From: an uncultured Bacteroidales bacterium | GTDB lineage: Bacteria; Bacteroidota; Bacteroidia; Bacteroidales; Bacteroidaceae | DNA: 64,000 nucleotides | Assembly: GCA_902763885.1 (NCBI GenBank) | Contig: CACWTU010000004.1 | Span: forward strand, 124,001-188,000 | Direction: 5' to 3' | Part shown: positions 43,855-53,245 of the stretch, piece by piece | How positions within the stretch are numbered: the stretch's first letter is position 1 | How the letters are laid out: every line of letters starts with the position of its first letter | Made by a program: the position numbers and the translations under genes | The notes under the pieces: model-generated | Seen by the model: the letters and a program-made list of their open reading frames with translations, nothing else | Told to the model about the DNA's origin: nothing | Databases searched by the model: none

Positions 43855-44253
43855 TCATTTTTGAGGCAGCAAGTCCTCTGTGGTGAGTGGATCATACCCC
43901 CCATTCTTAAACTCAAAAATCACGCTCCCCGATACAAGCGATCTGCAAGTATGGTACACGCCCAGAGGCACATGGCATGCCACACAGTCGGTGCCGGCCA
44001 CCAGATGGTAGCGCTCAATCTCAGCTCCGGAGTCATCAAACAAAACCTCCATCACTTCGCCGCGCAGCACAATCACGTCCTCCGACGTCTCTCTGTGCCT
44101 GTGCACCGGAATCTCCGTACCGGGCTCGATGGCGTTCAGCATTCGCATGGAACCGTCCTCTGCACTGTCGCGCAGGTCAAAGTGCATCCTAAGCCGGTCC
44201 GATGCCTTAGCCCTAGCCGTCAATTCATCCAGCAGCTCTCTAGTAATTAACAT
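43855..44253 (-). CDS. wbuC: WbuC-family cupin protein
   Basis: The 132-residue product shows RMLNAIEPGTEIPVHRHRET, VIVLRGEVMEVL, VPLGVYHTCRSLVSGSVIFE and FKNGGYDP, the full WbuC pattern. The usual WH pair is YH here. It is preceded by tandem GGTCATCGGATTT motifs (44256-44285 region) that also appear before other capsule genes in the window. It belongs with the downstream end of the polysaccharide locus. Confidence 0.82.
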   Translation of the reverse strand: MLITRELLDELTARAKASDRLRMHFDLRDSAEDGSMRMLNAIEPGTEIPVHRHRETSEDVIVLRGEVMEVLFDDSGAEIERYHLVAGTDCVACHVPLGVYHTCRSLVSGSVIFEFKNGGYDPLTTEDLLPQK

Positions 44254-44302
44254 ATCCCGTAAATCCGATGACCAAAATCCGATGACCGATAACCATTTAG
44301 TC

Positions 44303-44590
44303 TTACCGTACTCCCGAGTAAACCAAACACCCCCCAGGCAACAACCCCAAATTCTCCTCCGTCATAGGCAGCAACCCAGTAAACACCATCCCCCCAATCC
44401 GGTAAATCCTATACTGCGGATAATCCGGCAGGGTAAAGCTCTCAATTACCTCATCCTCAAACACTGACACTTTATCGCCATCAATGGTAAAATACAACTC
44501 CCCATTGCGGAACACAGAGTAGCACTTATACCCCATAACAGGACTTCTGCTAACCTTAACAGTATACTCAGTATTCTTCTTATTTCTCAT
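44303..44590 (-). CDS. small hypothetical protein, 95 aa
   Basis: The product starts MRNKKNTEYTVKVSRSPVMG and contains FTIDGDKVSVFEDEVIESFT and YPQYRIYRIGGMVFTGLLP, a strand-rich soluble fold. I do not recognise it. It follows the Nudix gene by 60 bases in the same direction and is probably co-transcribed. Confidence 0.55.
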   Translation of the reverse strand: MRNKKNTEYTVKVSRSPVMGYKCYSVFRNGELYFTIDGDKVSVFEDEVIESFTLPDYPQYRIYRIGGMVFTGLLPMTEENLGLLPGGCLVYSGVR

Positions 44591-44650
44591 AATCCCTTAT
44601 CCATTCTAAGTCCGATGTGCTGACCTCACCAAGCAAAACAACAAAATAGC

Positions 44651-45193
44651 TTAAAACCGATACCCCTCCATAAAAAACCGCAACAAAGGAGCAATCATAA
44701 GAGACTGAATCATCTCATTCCCCCGAATCAGCCCCAGCACCTCATCGCGTGACATCAGATGCACCTCCAGCTCCTCAGTAGCATCCAGATGCTGCCCGGC
44801 AATCTTCTCAACGCCCTCAGCCACAAAACAGTGCGCCATATTAGTCATGCTACTGGGGTTGGGCGATATCGTCATCAGTTCTCTCCACTCGCCGCCGCCA
44901 AATCCGGTCTCTTCCAGCAGTTCCCTACGGGCTGCCTCAAGCGGAGTCTCCCCCTCTTCCATTACCCCGCACGGTAATTCGTAATTAATTCTCCCAACCG
45001 CATGCCTGTACTGCTTTTCCATCACAAACTGGCCGTCCTTAGTGATTGCTATCACATTCACCCAGTCAGGATATTCCAATAAATAGTATTCCGGCACTAT
45101 CCTTCCATCCGGCAGTTCCAGTTTATCTCTCCTTGCCGTCAACCAAGGCCTCTTAATCAGATATTCCGAATATAAAACCTTCCACTTCTTCAT
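44651..45193 (-). CDS. Nudix hydrolase
   Basis: From the ATG at 45193 the product is 180 residues. The Nudix box is GVMEEGETPLEAARRELLEE then TGFGG (near residue 83). The N-terminal part (WKVLYSEYLIKRPWLTARRD) and LPDGRIVPEYYLLEYPDWV resemble ADP-ribose or nucleotide-sugar pyrophosphatases. A GTG start at 45256 exists but adds an unlikely N-terminus. It may trim nucleotide sugars of the polysaccharide pathway. The exact substrate is not known. Confidence 0.8.
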   Translation of the reverse strand: MKKWKVLYSEYLIKRPWLTARRDKLELPDGRIVPEYYLLEYPDWVNVIAITKDGQFVMEKQYRHAVGRINYELPCGVMEEGETPLEAARRELLEETGFGGGEWRELMTISPNPSSMTNMAHCFVAEGVEKIAGQHLDATEELEVHLMSRDEVLGLIRGNEMIQSLMIAPLLRFFMEGYRF

Positions 45194-45252
45194 AAATTCA
45201 TTAATAAACCCGATAAAATTGATATAGGCGATGGTTCCCATTTGGCACCATT

Positions 45253-46410
45253 TCACTCACCGCGGGTAGCAGCACCCACACCATCCCAGAAAAAATGCCA
45301 GAAGAACCGTAAGCTATCCACCGGGAACAGCCGCCAATGCCGCCCAAAATCGCGCATTTTGAACCACAGAGACCGAACCTTCCGCCCCACATAACTTCCC
45401 GAATAAGAAGCACCACCCTTCCTGTTCCACCCAAAATTCCCGCACTCCAACACAAACGTCAAAATACGACAACCCTTTCGCGACCACCGCCGGGATGCAG
45501 AGTAAAGTGGCATAGCCTCCAAAGGCATACCAAGCCAATCCACCGCCAATGCAGCAAAAGCCCTCCACTCGCTCAATAAGCCCATAGCATGCAAACGTCG
45601 TTCCAGCAATCCACAATCTAACGTATCTCTATAAGTCCACAACAATCTGCACAAGTCGCAAATCTGCCGCAGCCCAACTCCCTCAATAAAAAAATGGTGA
45701 AGGATATGCGTGAACAGAAAAATTACATTCTCGTCAGGCGCCGGAACCATAACATCCGTATCACCGTTGCGCCACACACGCACGCGACCGTTCCGCAACG
45801 CATCCGCCTGAACGCTATCAATAAAGCTATCCACACGTCTGGACAAACGTGTTCTCAGTGATCCATGTAACTCCACCACAAAGCCATTCATGGTCATGCC
45901 AATGTGCTTGAATGATGTGTACTCTTGTTCTACAGAATCAGCCCACGGTAGCACAACAGACTTTGCATACTCATAACGATCTGCCTCCAGTAGCAGATCC
46001 ACATCGCCCGCCGCCCGCCACAAAGGCCGTTCATAGCACTGAGCAATCCCCTGCCCTTTAACCAGTACAGCATTCACACCAGCCGCCCTCAACTTCAGCA
46101 TAAGCTCAGCCACAAACGTATTCATAGCTCTATTCCGATGCTCCAGCTGCAACACATCTCCTGCAAATGACAGCGCCACTTCCTGTGGAACCTTTACATT
46201 CTGCACATGTTCCAGCCCCGCAGCCACCAGCCCCACAACGCTCTGCTCCTGAGCCAGCCTATAAACCGCCCCCCACTCAATAGAATCAGAAAAGGTCAAT
46301 GACTCACCCTGAGCCATCAACCCCTCACCTTGAGCCACATAACCTTCCCATAGCCCAGCCCGCACCAGAGCAAAAAACGCGTCTATATTATCAGCCCTAT
46401 GTTTCTTCAC
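45253..46410 (-). CDS. uncharacterised nucleotidyltransferase (NTP_transf_5)
   Basis: The 385-residue product has the minimal nucleotidyltransferase pattern of the NTP_transf_5 family: VNAVLVKGQGIAQCYERPLW then RAAGDVDLLLE (metal Asp pair). Later ILHHFFIEGVGLRQICDLCR is also typical. Members occur in capsule and exopolysaccharide clusters; the substrate is unknown. It is 8 bases after the PAP2 protein gene. Confidence 0.78.
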   Translation of the reverse strand: MKKHRADNIDAFFALVRAGLWEGYVAQGEGLMAQGESLTFSDSIEWGAVYRLAQEQSVVGLVAAGLEHVQNVKVPQEVALSFAGDVLQLEHRNRAMNTFVAELMLKLRAAGVNAVLVKGQGIAQCYERPLWRAAGDVDLLLEADRYEYAKSVVLPWADSVEQEYTSFKHIGMTMNGFVVELHGSLRTRLSRRVDSFIDSVQADALRNGRVRVWRNGDTDVMVPAPDENVIFLFTHILHHFFIEGVGLRQICDLCRLLWTYRDTLDCGLLERRLHAMGLLSEWRAFAALAVDWLGMPLEAMPLYSASRRWSRKGCRILTFVLECGNFGWNRKGGASYSGSYVGRKVRSLWFKMRDFGRHWRLFPVDSLRFFWHFFWDGVGAATRGE

Positions 46411-46418
46411 AAATCACT

Positions 46419-48215
46419 TTAAAACCTATACGCCACATCAACAGCATTACCACTATACCCAACAGCCACATGGTTCCCTTTTCCAAACAACTTATCACTA
46501 GCCCACCATGTAAATTCAGCACAACCATATCCAAGAGCGGCCCCAGCCACAACATCATACCAGTGATGTTTGTCACTAACCACACGCTCCACTCCAACGG
46601 CCGTAGCTGCAGTATATGCTACAATAGGTATCCAAATCCCCTCATTATGGAATTCCTTGTCAATAGACCTTGCAGCAGCAAACGCTATAGTTGCGTGGCC
46701 CGATGGAAATGACTTATCATCACTGTGGTCTGGCCTCTCCTCATGAATCACAGCCTTCAGTGCAGTCTTTGCGCCAAAGCCTACGCCCACAGATAATCCG
46801 GTATTAACAATAAAACGAGACCAGTTATGAGTGCCAGCAGGTTGAGCGTATGCTTTTCTCTTGGTCTCAATATCCCGATAGAACGTATTCCGCCCTAAAT
46901 CAACAACCACGCCAAGGTCGATATTCAAGTAACCGTTAGTTCCTGTTGATGCCTCCATCCCGGTGGTACTCACATAACCCAGGCCTTCACTGGTTGTAAA
47001 CTGATAGCCTAAAGATCCAATGAGACTTAATTTATCATTCAGCCTAAAAGACTCTTCCAATCCGGCGCCCATAAGCGGTGAAGCTGAACTCACCACAAAC
47101 TGTGATATAATACCAGCCCTGATAAAAACCGATGTATTCCAACGCCTGTCAGGATCATACCCGGCAATAATAGTAGAGAAGTTGGCCAATGCTTCGACTG
47201 ATGCTACACCAATGCCTCCTTCCTTATAATTCTGTGCCGGATCTTCTACAGGTGGCACCCATTCCAACTTCTTATTTTCAATCAATCCATTATCCCACTG
47301 CACACGCCCTCGCAGCGCGAACTCCGGTGTAAACCACTTACCAAGTGAAAGATTAAACCCATAAGTCTGTCCTTTAGGGAACACCTTAGAGAAATCAAAA
47401 TTATACGGGTTCAGCAAACATATATCCATTCCCGCCTGTACAAACCAGTTATCCCAGAATCCATTAGTCAACACCCCGTGCCTACGTGATTCAGTATATC
47501 TGATATCATACTGAGTTCCAAGTCCAAATGTAAAGTAACTATTAGCATTTGTTCCCGTACCAGTTCCGCCACTCTCATTGACTCCAACAAAACCACTGCC
47601 AGTCATAACAAACGCTGCATCAGCAAAAAGGCTCCAGTGCTCATCAATCCTATAGGTATTCAACATACCAACACCAACAGTAAGAGCCCCTTTATCAACG
47701 CCAAAATTGTAATTTACACCCACACGCGGATAAACGCTCAGATTCCAGGTCCTATCCGGCCGATACACGCCAAACAGGTTATGAACGTTAAGCAGAATAT
47801 CGCCGTACATGGCAATATACCCGCCCTTGTCACGGTTCACCCCCGGCTGGTCAAAAGGCGCCAACCAGTTAGCCTTATCATTCTTAAGCAGTGGCAGTTT
47901 ATTCTCCCAGTTAAACTTGCCCCTAACCCCAATCTGATGGCTGAACCACTTGCCAAACCCCAGATCCAGGCCAAAAGAATAACCGTTAGGGAACACATCC
48001 TTAAAGTCATAACCATAAGGATTCTGCAGAGTCATGTCAATGTCAGCCTGCAGGAACCAGTTCTTCCAGAACCCTTCGGCCACCACCACATTCTCCGATG
48101 CAACCCCATCCGTAAACCTACCACCGGCCGTATCAAACACTTGGGCCGATACGCGGATAAGGCCTACAGATAATATCAACAGTATTATTGTATATTTTTT
48201 ATACTTTTGGTTCAT
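46419..48215 (-). CDS. PAP2 phosphatase fused to a duplicated beta-barrel-like region
   Basis: The 598-residue product has a signal peptide (MNQKYKKYTIILLILSVGLI). Two homologous halves follow: FWKNWFLQADIDMTLQNPYG at about 48 and FWDNWFVQAGMDICLLNPYN at about 250, rich in beta-strands. A PAP2 domain ends the protein: KAVIHEERP (near 488), SFPSGHATIAFA (near 505) and RVVSDKHHWYDVVAGAALG (near 548). PAP2 enzymes hydrolyse lipid pyrophosphates such as undecaprenyl-PP. An outer-membrane or periplasmic place is likely. It may recycle the glycan lipid carrier or modify lipid A. Confidence 0.83.
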   Translation of the reverse strand: MNQKYKKYTIILLILSVGLIRVSAQVFDTAGGRFTDGVASENVVVAEGFWKNWFLQADIDMTLQNPYGYDFKDVFPNGYSFGLDLGFGKWFSHQIGVRGKFNWENKLPLLKNDKANWLAPFDQPGVNRDKGGYIAMYGDILLNVHNLFGVYRPDRTWNLSVYPRVGVNYNFGVDKGALTVGVGMLNTYRIDEHWSLFADAAFVMTGSGFVGVNESGGTGTGTNANSYFTFGLGTQYDIRYTESRRHGVLTNGFWDNWFVQAGMDICLLNPYNFDFSKVFPKGQTYGFNLSLGKWFTPEFALRGRVQWDNGLIENKKLEWVPPVEDPAQNYKEGGIGVASVEALANFSTIIAGYDPDRRWNTSVFIRAGIISQFVVSSASPLMGAGLEESFRLNDKLSLIGSLGYQFTTSEGLGYVSTTGMEASTGTNGYLNIDLGVVVDLGRNTFYRDIETKRKAYAQPAGTHNWSRFIVNTGLSVGVGFGAKTALKAVIHEERPDHSDDKSFPSGHATIAFAAARSIDKEFHNEGIWIPIVAYTAATAVGVERVVSDKHHWYDVVAGAALGYGCAEFTWWASDKLFGKGNHVAVGYSGNAVDVAYRF

Positions 48216-48273
48216 AACTGTTTAAACTGTTTTCTTCTATAAAAACACAGTCATAATACGTTTTGTACTATTT

Positions 48274-49500
48274 TTACTTATTATACTGCTCCAGGGCACG
48301 CTCCAGTAAGAATAGAGCTCGCTGGATATCCCGCTTATTCAGAACGTAGGCCAGGCGCACCTGGTTCAACCCCATCCCCGGAGTAGAATAGAAACCAGCT
48401 GCAGGTGCCATCATGATCGTCTCGCCCACCTTATCTGCAGGGATCTTGTCATCCTTCCAGCAGAAATCGCTCAGGCACCAGGCGCAGAACTTCTCCGTAT
48501 CATCTACCGGTAACTGAGCTACGGTGTAGAACGCTCCCATAGGAACTGGGGTATAGCATCCGGGGATGCGATTCACGCCGTCTATCAAGCACTTTCTGCG
48601 CTCTACGTACTCATCATACACATCGCGGGAATATTGCTCGGTTCCTTCGATGGATGCCTCTGCTATCAACTGACCAATCAATGGCGGTGACAAGCGAGCC
48701 TGACAGAACTTCATCACAGTCTTCCTAACCTGCTCGTTCTTGGTAATCAAAGCCCCAATGCGTATTCCGCACTCCGAGTAACGTTTGGATACGGAATCTA
48801 TTAGCACCACGTTCTGCTCTATCCCCTCCAGGTGCATAGCTGAAATATAAGGAGATCCCGTATAGATGAACTCACGATACACTTCATCCGAGAACAGGTA
48901 GAGATTATACTTCTTCACCAAATCCCGTATCTGGTTCATCTCCTTCTGCGTATAGAGATATCCTGTAGGGTTGTTGGGATTGCAAATCAGGACAGCTTTA
49001 GTGCGCTCATTAATCAGTTCCTCAAACTTTTCCACCTTAGGTAGGCAGAAACCTTCATCTATTGTAGTTACAACGGTGCGTATCACTGCACCAGCAGAAA
49101 TAGCAAACGACATATAATTTGCATATGCAGGCTCCGGCACAATAATCTCATCACCAGGATTCAAGCAACTCAAAAATGCAAACAATACTGCCTCACTGCC
49201 ACCACTTGTGATAATAATCTCGTCCGCATCCAGTTTTATCTGATAACGTTCATAGTAGTTTACCAACGCCTTGCGCAGAGAGCGATATCCTTGCGATGGA
49301 CTATACTCCAGTGTCTTTCTATCTACATGTTTTAGTATATCTAATGCTTTTTGAGGAGTTGGAAGATCTGGTTGTCCTATGTTGAGCCTGTATATTTTAA
49401 CTCCTCTATCTTCGGCTGCATATGCCAAAGGTGCCAACTTTCTGATTGGAGAGGCTGGCATCTCAACTCCTCGTTGAGAAATTTGTAGTTTGTAATCCAT
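48274..49500 (-). CDS. class I PLP aminotransferase (AspC-like)
   Basis: The 408-residue product has the fold-type I pattern: LNIGQPDLPTP, EYSPSQGYRSLRKALVNYYE, CNPNNPTGYLYT (near 175), FSDEVYREF and the PLP lysine in DSVSKRYSECGIRIGALI (near 240). These enzymes exchange amino groups of aspartate or other amino acids. It is likely a metabolic gene carried at the end of the polysaccharide locus rather than a sugar aminotransferase. Confidence 0.85.
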   Translation of the reverse strand: MDYKLQISQRGVEMPASPIRKLAPLAYAAEDRGVKIYRLNIGQPDLPTPQKALDILKHVDRKTLEYSPSQGYRSLRKALVNYYERYQIKLDADEIIITSGGSEAVLFAFLSCLNPGDEIIVPEPAYANYMSFAISAGAVIRTVVTTIDEGFCLPKVEKFEELINERTKAVLICNPNNPTGYLYTQKEMNQIRDLVKKYNLYLFSDEVYREFIYTGSPYISAMHLEGIEQNVVLIDSVSKRYSECGIRIGALITKNEQVRKTVMKFCQARLSPPLIGQLIAEASIEGTEQYSRDVYDEYVERRKCLIDGVNRIPGCYTPVPMGAFYTVAQLPVDDTEKFCAWCLSDFCWKDDKIPADKVGETIMMAPAAGFYSTPGMGLNQVRLAYVLNKRDIQRALFLLERALEQYNK

Positions 49501-49573
49501 TAAAATACATTATATCTTATGTCCTCTGGAGGCATTATCAAGCTGGATAGCCCCATTTTTTTATCATCAGTAT

Positions 49574-50320
49574 TCACGACCTGCTAAACTTTTCTTTTAT
49601 TACATTCCAAATGAATAAAGGATTTCCTATAACATATCTCCGCCACATACGCTTGGGTTCCTTAATTAAACGATAAAGCCATTCTAATGAATTATCTTGC
49701 CACCATATTGGAGCTCGTTGTGCTGTGCCAGCATAAAAATCAAAAACAGCGCCAATAGTACCCACATGACAATGAATATCAAGCTCTTCCCAATGTGAAT
49801 ATGCCCATTTTTCTTGTTTAGGAGCCGTCATTCCTATCCATAACAAATCAGGATTGGCGTCATTTATTGCTTTGATTATAGCTTCGTTATCTTCTTGTGA
49901 GAATTCAGACTTATAAGGAGGTGAGTATGTTATAACATCTAAGTATGGATAATCAAGAAACGCTTTTTCTTTAATCATAGATAGTACTTTCTCAGAACTA
50001 CCCATAAACATCACCTTGTGCCTGACATCAATTTGTTCACTTCTTTCTTCAAGCCTTTGCATTTCAAAAGAGAAAAGATCCCACCCGCTTATTCTCTCCT
50101 TTGGTTTACTCATAGCTTGAATCCACTTGCAAGCTTTAATAATACTTGCCCCGTCGGGAATTAAAAAATCTCCATTACGTAATGCTTCAGAGAATACCTG
50201 GTCCTTTTGGGCCACATTAAATGAATGTGCATTTACCGTATTAATTAAGTATTTCCCCTGAGGTATTTCTTGTAATAATAGTTTTGACTCTATTATCTCT
50301 AATTCTGATAATTTCAACAT
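49574..50320 (-). CDS. WecG/TagA/CpsF-family glycosyltransferase
   Basis: The 248-residue product shows the family signatures TVNAHSFNVAQKD, FLIPDGASIIKACK, MGSSEKVLSMI, LLWIGMTAPKQEKWAY and VGTIGAVFDFYAGTAQRAPI. Members add ManNAc-type sugars to an undecaprenyl-linked intermediate at the inner membrane, usually the second sugar of the repeat unit. It lies at the end of the main polysaccharide operon, a frequent position for this step. Confidence 0.88.
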   Translation of the reverse strand: MLKLSELEIIESKLLLQEIPQGKYLINTVNAHSFNVAQKDQVFSEALRNGDFLIPDGASIIKACKWIQAMSKPKERISGWDLFSFEMQRLEERSEQIDVRHKVMFMGSSEKVLSMIKEKAFLDYPYLDVITYSPPYKSEFSQEDNEAIIKAINDANPDLLWIGMTAPKQEKWAYSHWEELDIHCHVGTIGAVFDFYAGTAQRAPIWWQDNSLEWLYRLIKEPKRMWRRYVIGNPLFIWNVIKEKFSRS

Positions 50321-50334
50321 AACATAAAATATTC

Positions 50335-52035
50335 TTACATATTCGAATCTGCATCTACATATACTATCGCTGCATCATAGATTTTATTTGTATTGCTTAA
50401 TGGCAAATAAACAGATTCAGGAATTGTTGACTGAGTAACAATTATTCTCTTAACCGGCATATTATTATCTCCAATTTTAATCGTTGCTTTCTTTATACAT
50501 GTAGCTGGAACTCTAGTTTCAATTCTAGTCTCTTTTTTAATCCATCCACTATCTATGGTTTTTTCAAACAACAACATTTGAACAAATCTTTTATCACCAT
50601 ATTGAGAAATAGCGATGATAAGCCTTTGATCATCTTTATTCATTACTGCATTATCATCCAACAACAATTCAGACACCATTTTGCCGCGCCATAAAAGAGT
50701 GATCTTTTTTTGTTTACAATTAACGACAAAGCCCTTGTTCCCCTCAATCTCAATCAAATTGCCGCCATCACCAACACACTTAAAATCAATCAATAACTGT
50801 AAGTTACCCAAATGAAGTTCTTCAGCTTTTATAATATTCTCATATTGACGATTACGAATAAAATACTTCCCCTCATCAATCAAACTAACGTTCAATGCTT
50901 TCACTTTATTTTTTGGACTTAATGTCTGAACATTAGAGAACGGTTCATTAAACAATAACCTATCAGGAGCTATTAAAACTTTTATATCACTGAAGATATC
51001 TGGATAATAATACGAGACTGTTTTATCAACTATTACGGGAGAATGATATACTGCACCATATTTCTCATTGTAATTCATTACAGAACAATTCGAGAAAGAA
51101 TTGTATAAACCCTTTATCATAAAGCCACAAGATTTTACCTCTGGATCATATTGATACGGATCTCTACTATATCCATCTGTATTTGACATACAATTTGAGA
51201 GTAAATTGTACATCCCCTCAACAACATACCCTTTTCCGTAATTATCCTGAGTCTCACAATTCAAAACTTGATTTCTAGACCCTTTTAAAACTATTGCTCC
51301 GTATTCTTTAGCATTAGACTTTCCGTTAAATATGCTTTTAATGTTGTTAATCTTATTTGAGCCGCCATTAATGACAAGTCCATTTTTGCTATTATTAGCG
51401 ATATAACAATTATACATAAAACTGTCCGAACATGAAAGGATAACACCATTGCCATTATATGAAAATGTTGAATTGCAAACATTAACATTAAAGCCATATT
51501 CTCTTATAAACAATCCTGTTTCGAATTTGTACACACAAACATTTTCGATAGTTATCCATTTATAGGCCTGAGACTTATCCCAATTTGATGTGTTAGAAAA
51601 AAGATAATGTTGATTTTCGCCATATCCGCCTGAAGCCTCAAAATAAATACCCCTATTCTCGTTTTCACCCAATACCGTCAAGTCAGAAATACTCAGTGCA
51701 GCAGCTATATCTTTAACAATAAGACAATGGTCCTTATGTCCTTTGATTTGCTTAATAACAGTTGCGCCATTGCCGTTTCCAACTATTGAAACCTTAGGCC
51801 CTATTTTTAATGTTGAAACCAAATAAGTTCCTGAGCCTAAACGTACAGTGCCTCCTCCAATTTTTACAAGTTCATCTATTGCAGTTTGTATCGCTTTGGT
51901 ATCATCGTGTTCACCGTTACCCTTCGCTCCAAAGGATTCTGGATATAGCACACCTCTTTCCGATTGTAATTGAGCATAAATGGGTAATCCATACACTAAA
52001 AGACATATGATGATATAAAGTATTTTGGGCTTCAT
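50335..52035 (-). CDS. secreted parallel beta-helix (pectate-lyase-like) protein
   Basis: The 566-residue product has a signal peptide (MKPKILYIIICLLVYGLPIY) and the N-terminal Pectate_lyase_3 pattern VLYPESFGAKGNGEHDDTKA then IQTAIDELVKIGGGTVRLGS. Helical-repeat strands follow (GLVINGGSNKINNIKSIFNG, NQVLNCETQDNYGKGYVVEG). The C-terminal 200 residues look like a separate strand-rich domain. Its role may be glycan cleavage, trimming or export-linked modification. The catalytic residues cannot be assigned by eye. Confidence 0.75.
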   Translation of the reverse strand: MKPKILYIIICLLVYGLPIYAQLQSERGVLYPESFGAKGNGEHDDTKAIQTAIDELVKIGGGTVRLGSGTYLVSTLKIGPKVSIVGNGNGATVIKQIKGHKDHCLIVKDIAAALSISDLTVLGENENRGIYFEASGGYGENQHYLFSNTSNWDKSQAYKWITIENVCVYKFETGLFIREYGFNVNVCNSTFSYNGNGVILSCSDSFMYNCYIANNSKNGLVINGGSNKINNIKSIFNGKSNAKEYGAIVLKGSRNQVLNCETQDNYGKGYVVEGMYNLLSNCMSNTDGYSRDPYQYDPEVKSCGFMIKGLYNSFSNCSVMNYNEKYGAVYHSPVIVDKTVSYYYPDIFSDIKVLIAPDRLLFNEPFSNVQTLSPKNKVKALNVSLIDEGKYFIRNRQYENIIKAEELHLGNLQLLIDFKCVGDGGNLIEIEGNKGFVVNCKQKKITLLWRGKMVSELLLDDNAVMNKDDQRLIIAISQYGDKRFVQMLLFEKTIDSGWIKKETRIETRVPATCIKKATIKIGDNNMPVKRIIVTQSTIPESVYLPLSNTNKIYDAAIVYVDADSNM

Positions 52036-52219
52036 TTGCTTTATTTAAAATCTAATTTATCCGCATACTTTTATATTTTTGAATGCTATCTCACATAACC
52101 TATTTCCTGTTTTTATGATAACTCCGTAAAATGAGTATTATTACATTAGTTTAATATTTGTTTTTACTAGTGTTGCTTCGTTTAACGCATCACTAGTATC
52201 CATTTTTAATAAAACTTTG

Positions 52220-53239
52220 TCATTTACGGTTCTTACGGTTCTTCCAATACTCAAAATAATCAGCACCTTCACCTTCTAACCATTCAACTGTTTCTTTGAC
52301 ATTAGCTTCGATATCTTTAGAAAAACCGCCAAAAACAGATACTGTCACATTGCTTGGTGCATAGAAATCCTCTATCATATTACGATAGCGCATGGAATAT
52401 AATGGGAATTTGATACCTATCAGACGCAACAAATCACCAATCAACGAAGCTGTTCCAAAAAAGATCTTAGGCATACGTTTGATATTCTTGCCGGTTATTT
52501 CTTTTGATAATGCATTCAACCACACATAACTATCAATTGGCATATCTCCAAGATAGTATGTTTTCTTATCACACAAATCGTCTGGAGCATTAATAATGGC
52601 ATCTAATTGACAAACTAAGTTTTTTACGTAAGCATAAGTCCTAATAACCGGTTTCCTGCTAGGATGCACATACAAGCCCTTGGCAATATACTTCCATAGT
52701 TCGTTTGGATAGCGCATATGCCAAGGTCCCCATACATTACATGGTCTAAAAATTGTCCATTTGCACTTCATACCAGCCTTACGAATATATTCCTCATCTA
52801 TTTTCTTACTTATACCATACACCGTATGCGGCGCATAACTATCATCAGTCAATCCAAAGGGTACCACACTATCTTTATATACATATTGGGTTGAAGCGAA
52901 CAAAGCGTGTTTCACATAATCATGCTTCATGATTTCATTTACCACATTCTCTGTACCTTCAGTATTTTCAATATAATCTTCCAATTTATCACTCAAAGTA
53001 TCTGTTCTAGCGGCAAGATGAATTACAATAGTTGGCTTATACTTTTCAAAGGCTGCTGCCAATGCCTGCTTATCCATGATATTACCCTCATACCAATAAT
53101 GATGCTGATTGGCCTTAGTAGCATCTGCCTTGTCGAAGTTCACAAAGCGATACCCCTTTTCTTCAAATAACTCTATAAGATTAGTGCCTATGAAACCTGA
53201 AGCACCAGTAATTAATAAAAAATCATCTTTTGTTATCAT
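52220..53239 (-). CDS. NAD-dependent sugar epimerase/dehydratase
   Basis: The 339-residue product begins with the nucleotide-binding loop LLITGASGFIGTNLIELFEE, has VIHLAARTDT, the catalytic YGISKKID (YxxxK, near 140) and RPCNVWGPWHMRYPNEL. It belongs to the extended SDR family acting on nucleotide sugars. It lies 6 bases after the GT4 gene. Substrate cannot be read from sequence. Confidence 0.88.
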   Translation of the reverse strand: MITKDDFLLITGASGFIGTNLIELFEEKGYRFVNFDKADATKANQHHYWYEGNIMDKQALAAAFEKYKPTIVIHLAARTDTLSDKLEDYIENTEGTENVVNEIMKHDYVKHALFASTQYVYKDSVVPFGLTDDSYAPHTVYGISKKIDEEYIRKAGMKCKWTIFRPCNVWGPWHMRYPNELWKYIAKGLYVHPSRKPVIRTYAYVKNLVCQLDAIINAPDDLCDKKTYYLGDMPIDSYVWLNALSKEITGKNIKRMPKIFFGTASLIGDLLRLIGIKFPLYSMRYRNMIEDFYAPSNVTVSVFGGFSKDIEANVKETVEWLEGEGADYFEYWKNRKNRK

Positions 53240-53245
53240 GTCATT

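Noticed and set aside
43760-43858. Upstream start of the GNAT gene
   Set aside because: The extra 33 codons translate a REP-like palindrome and are not GNAT sequence.
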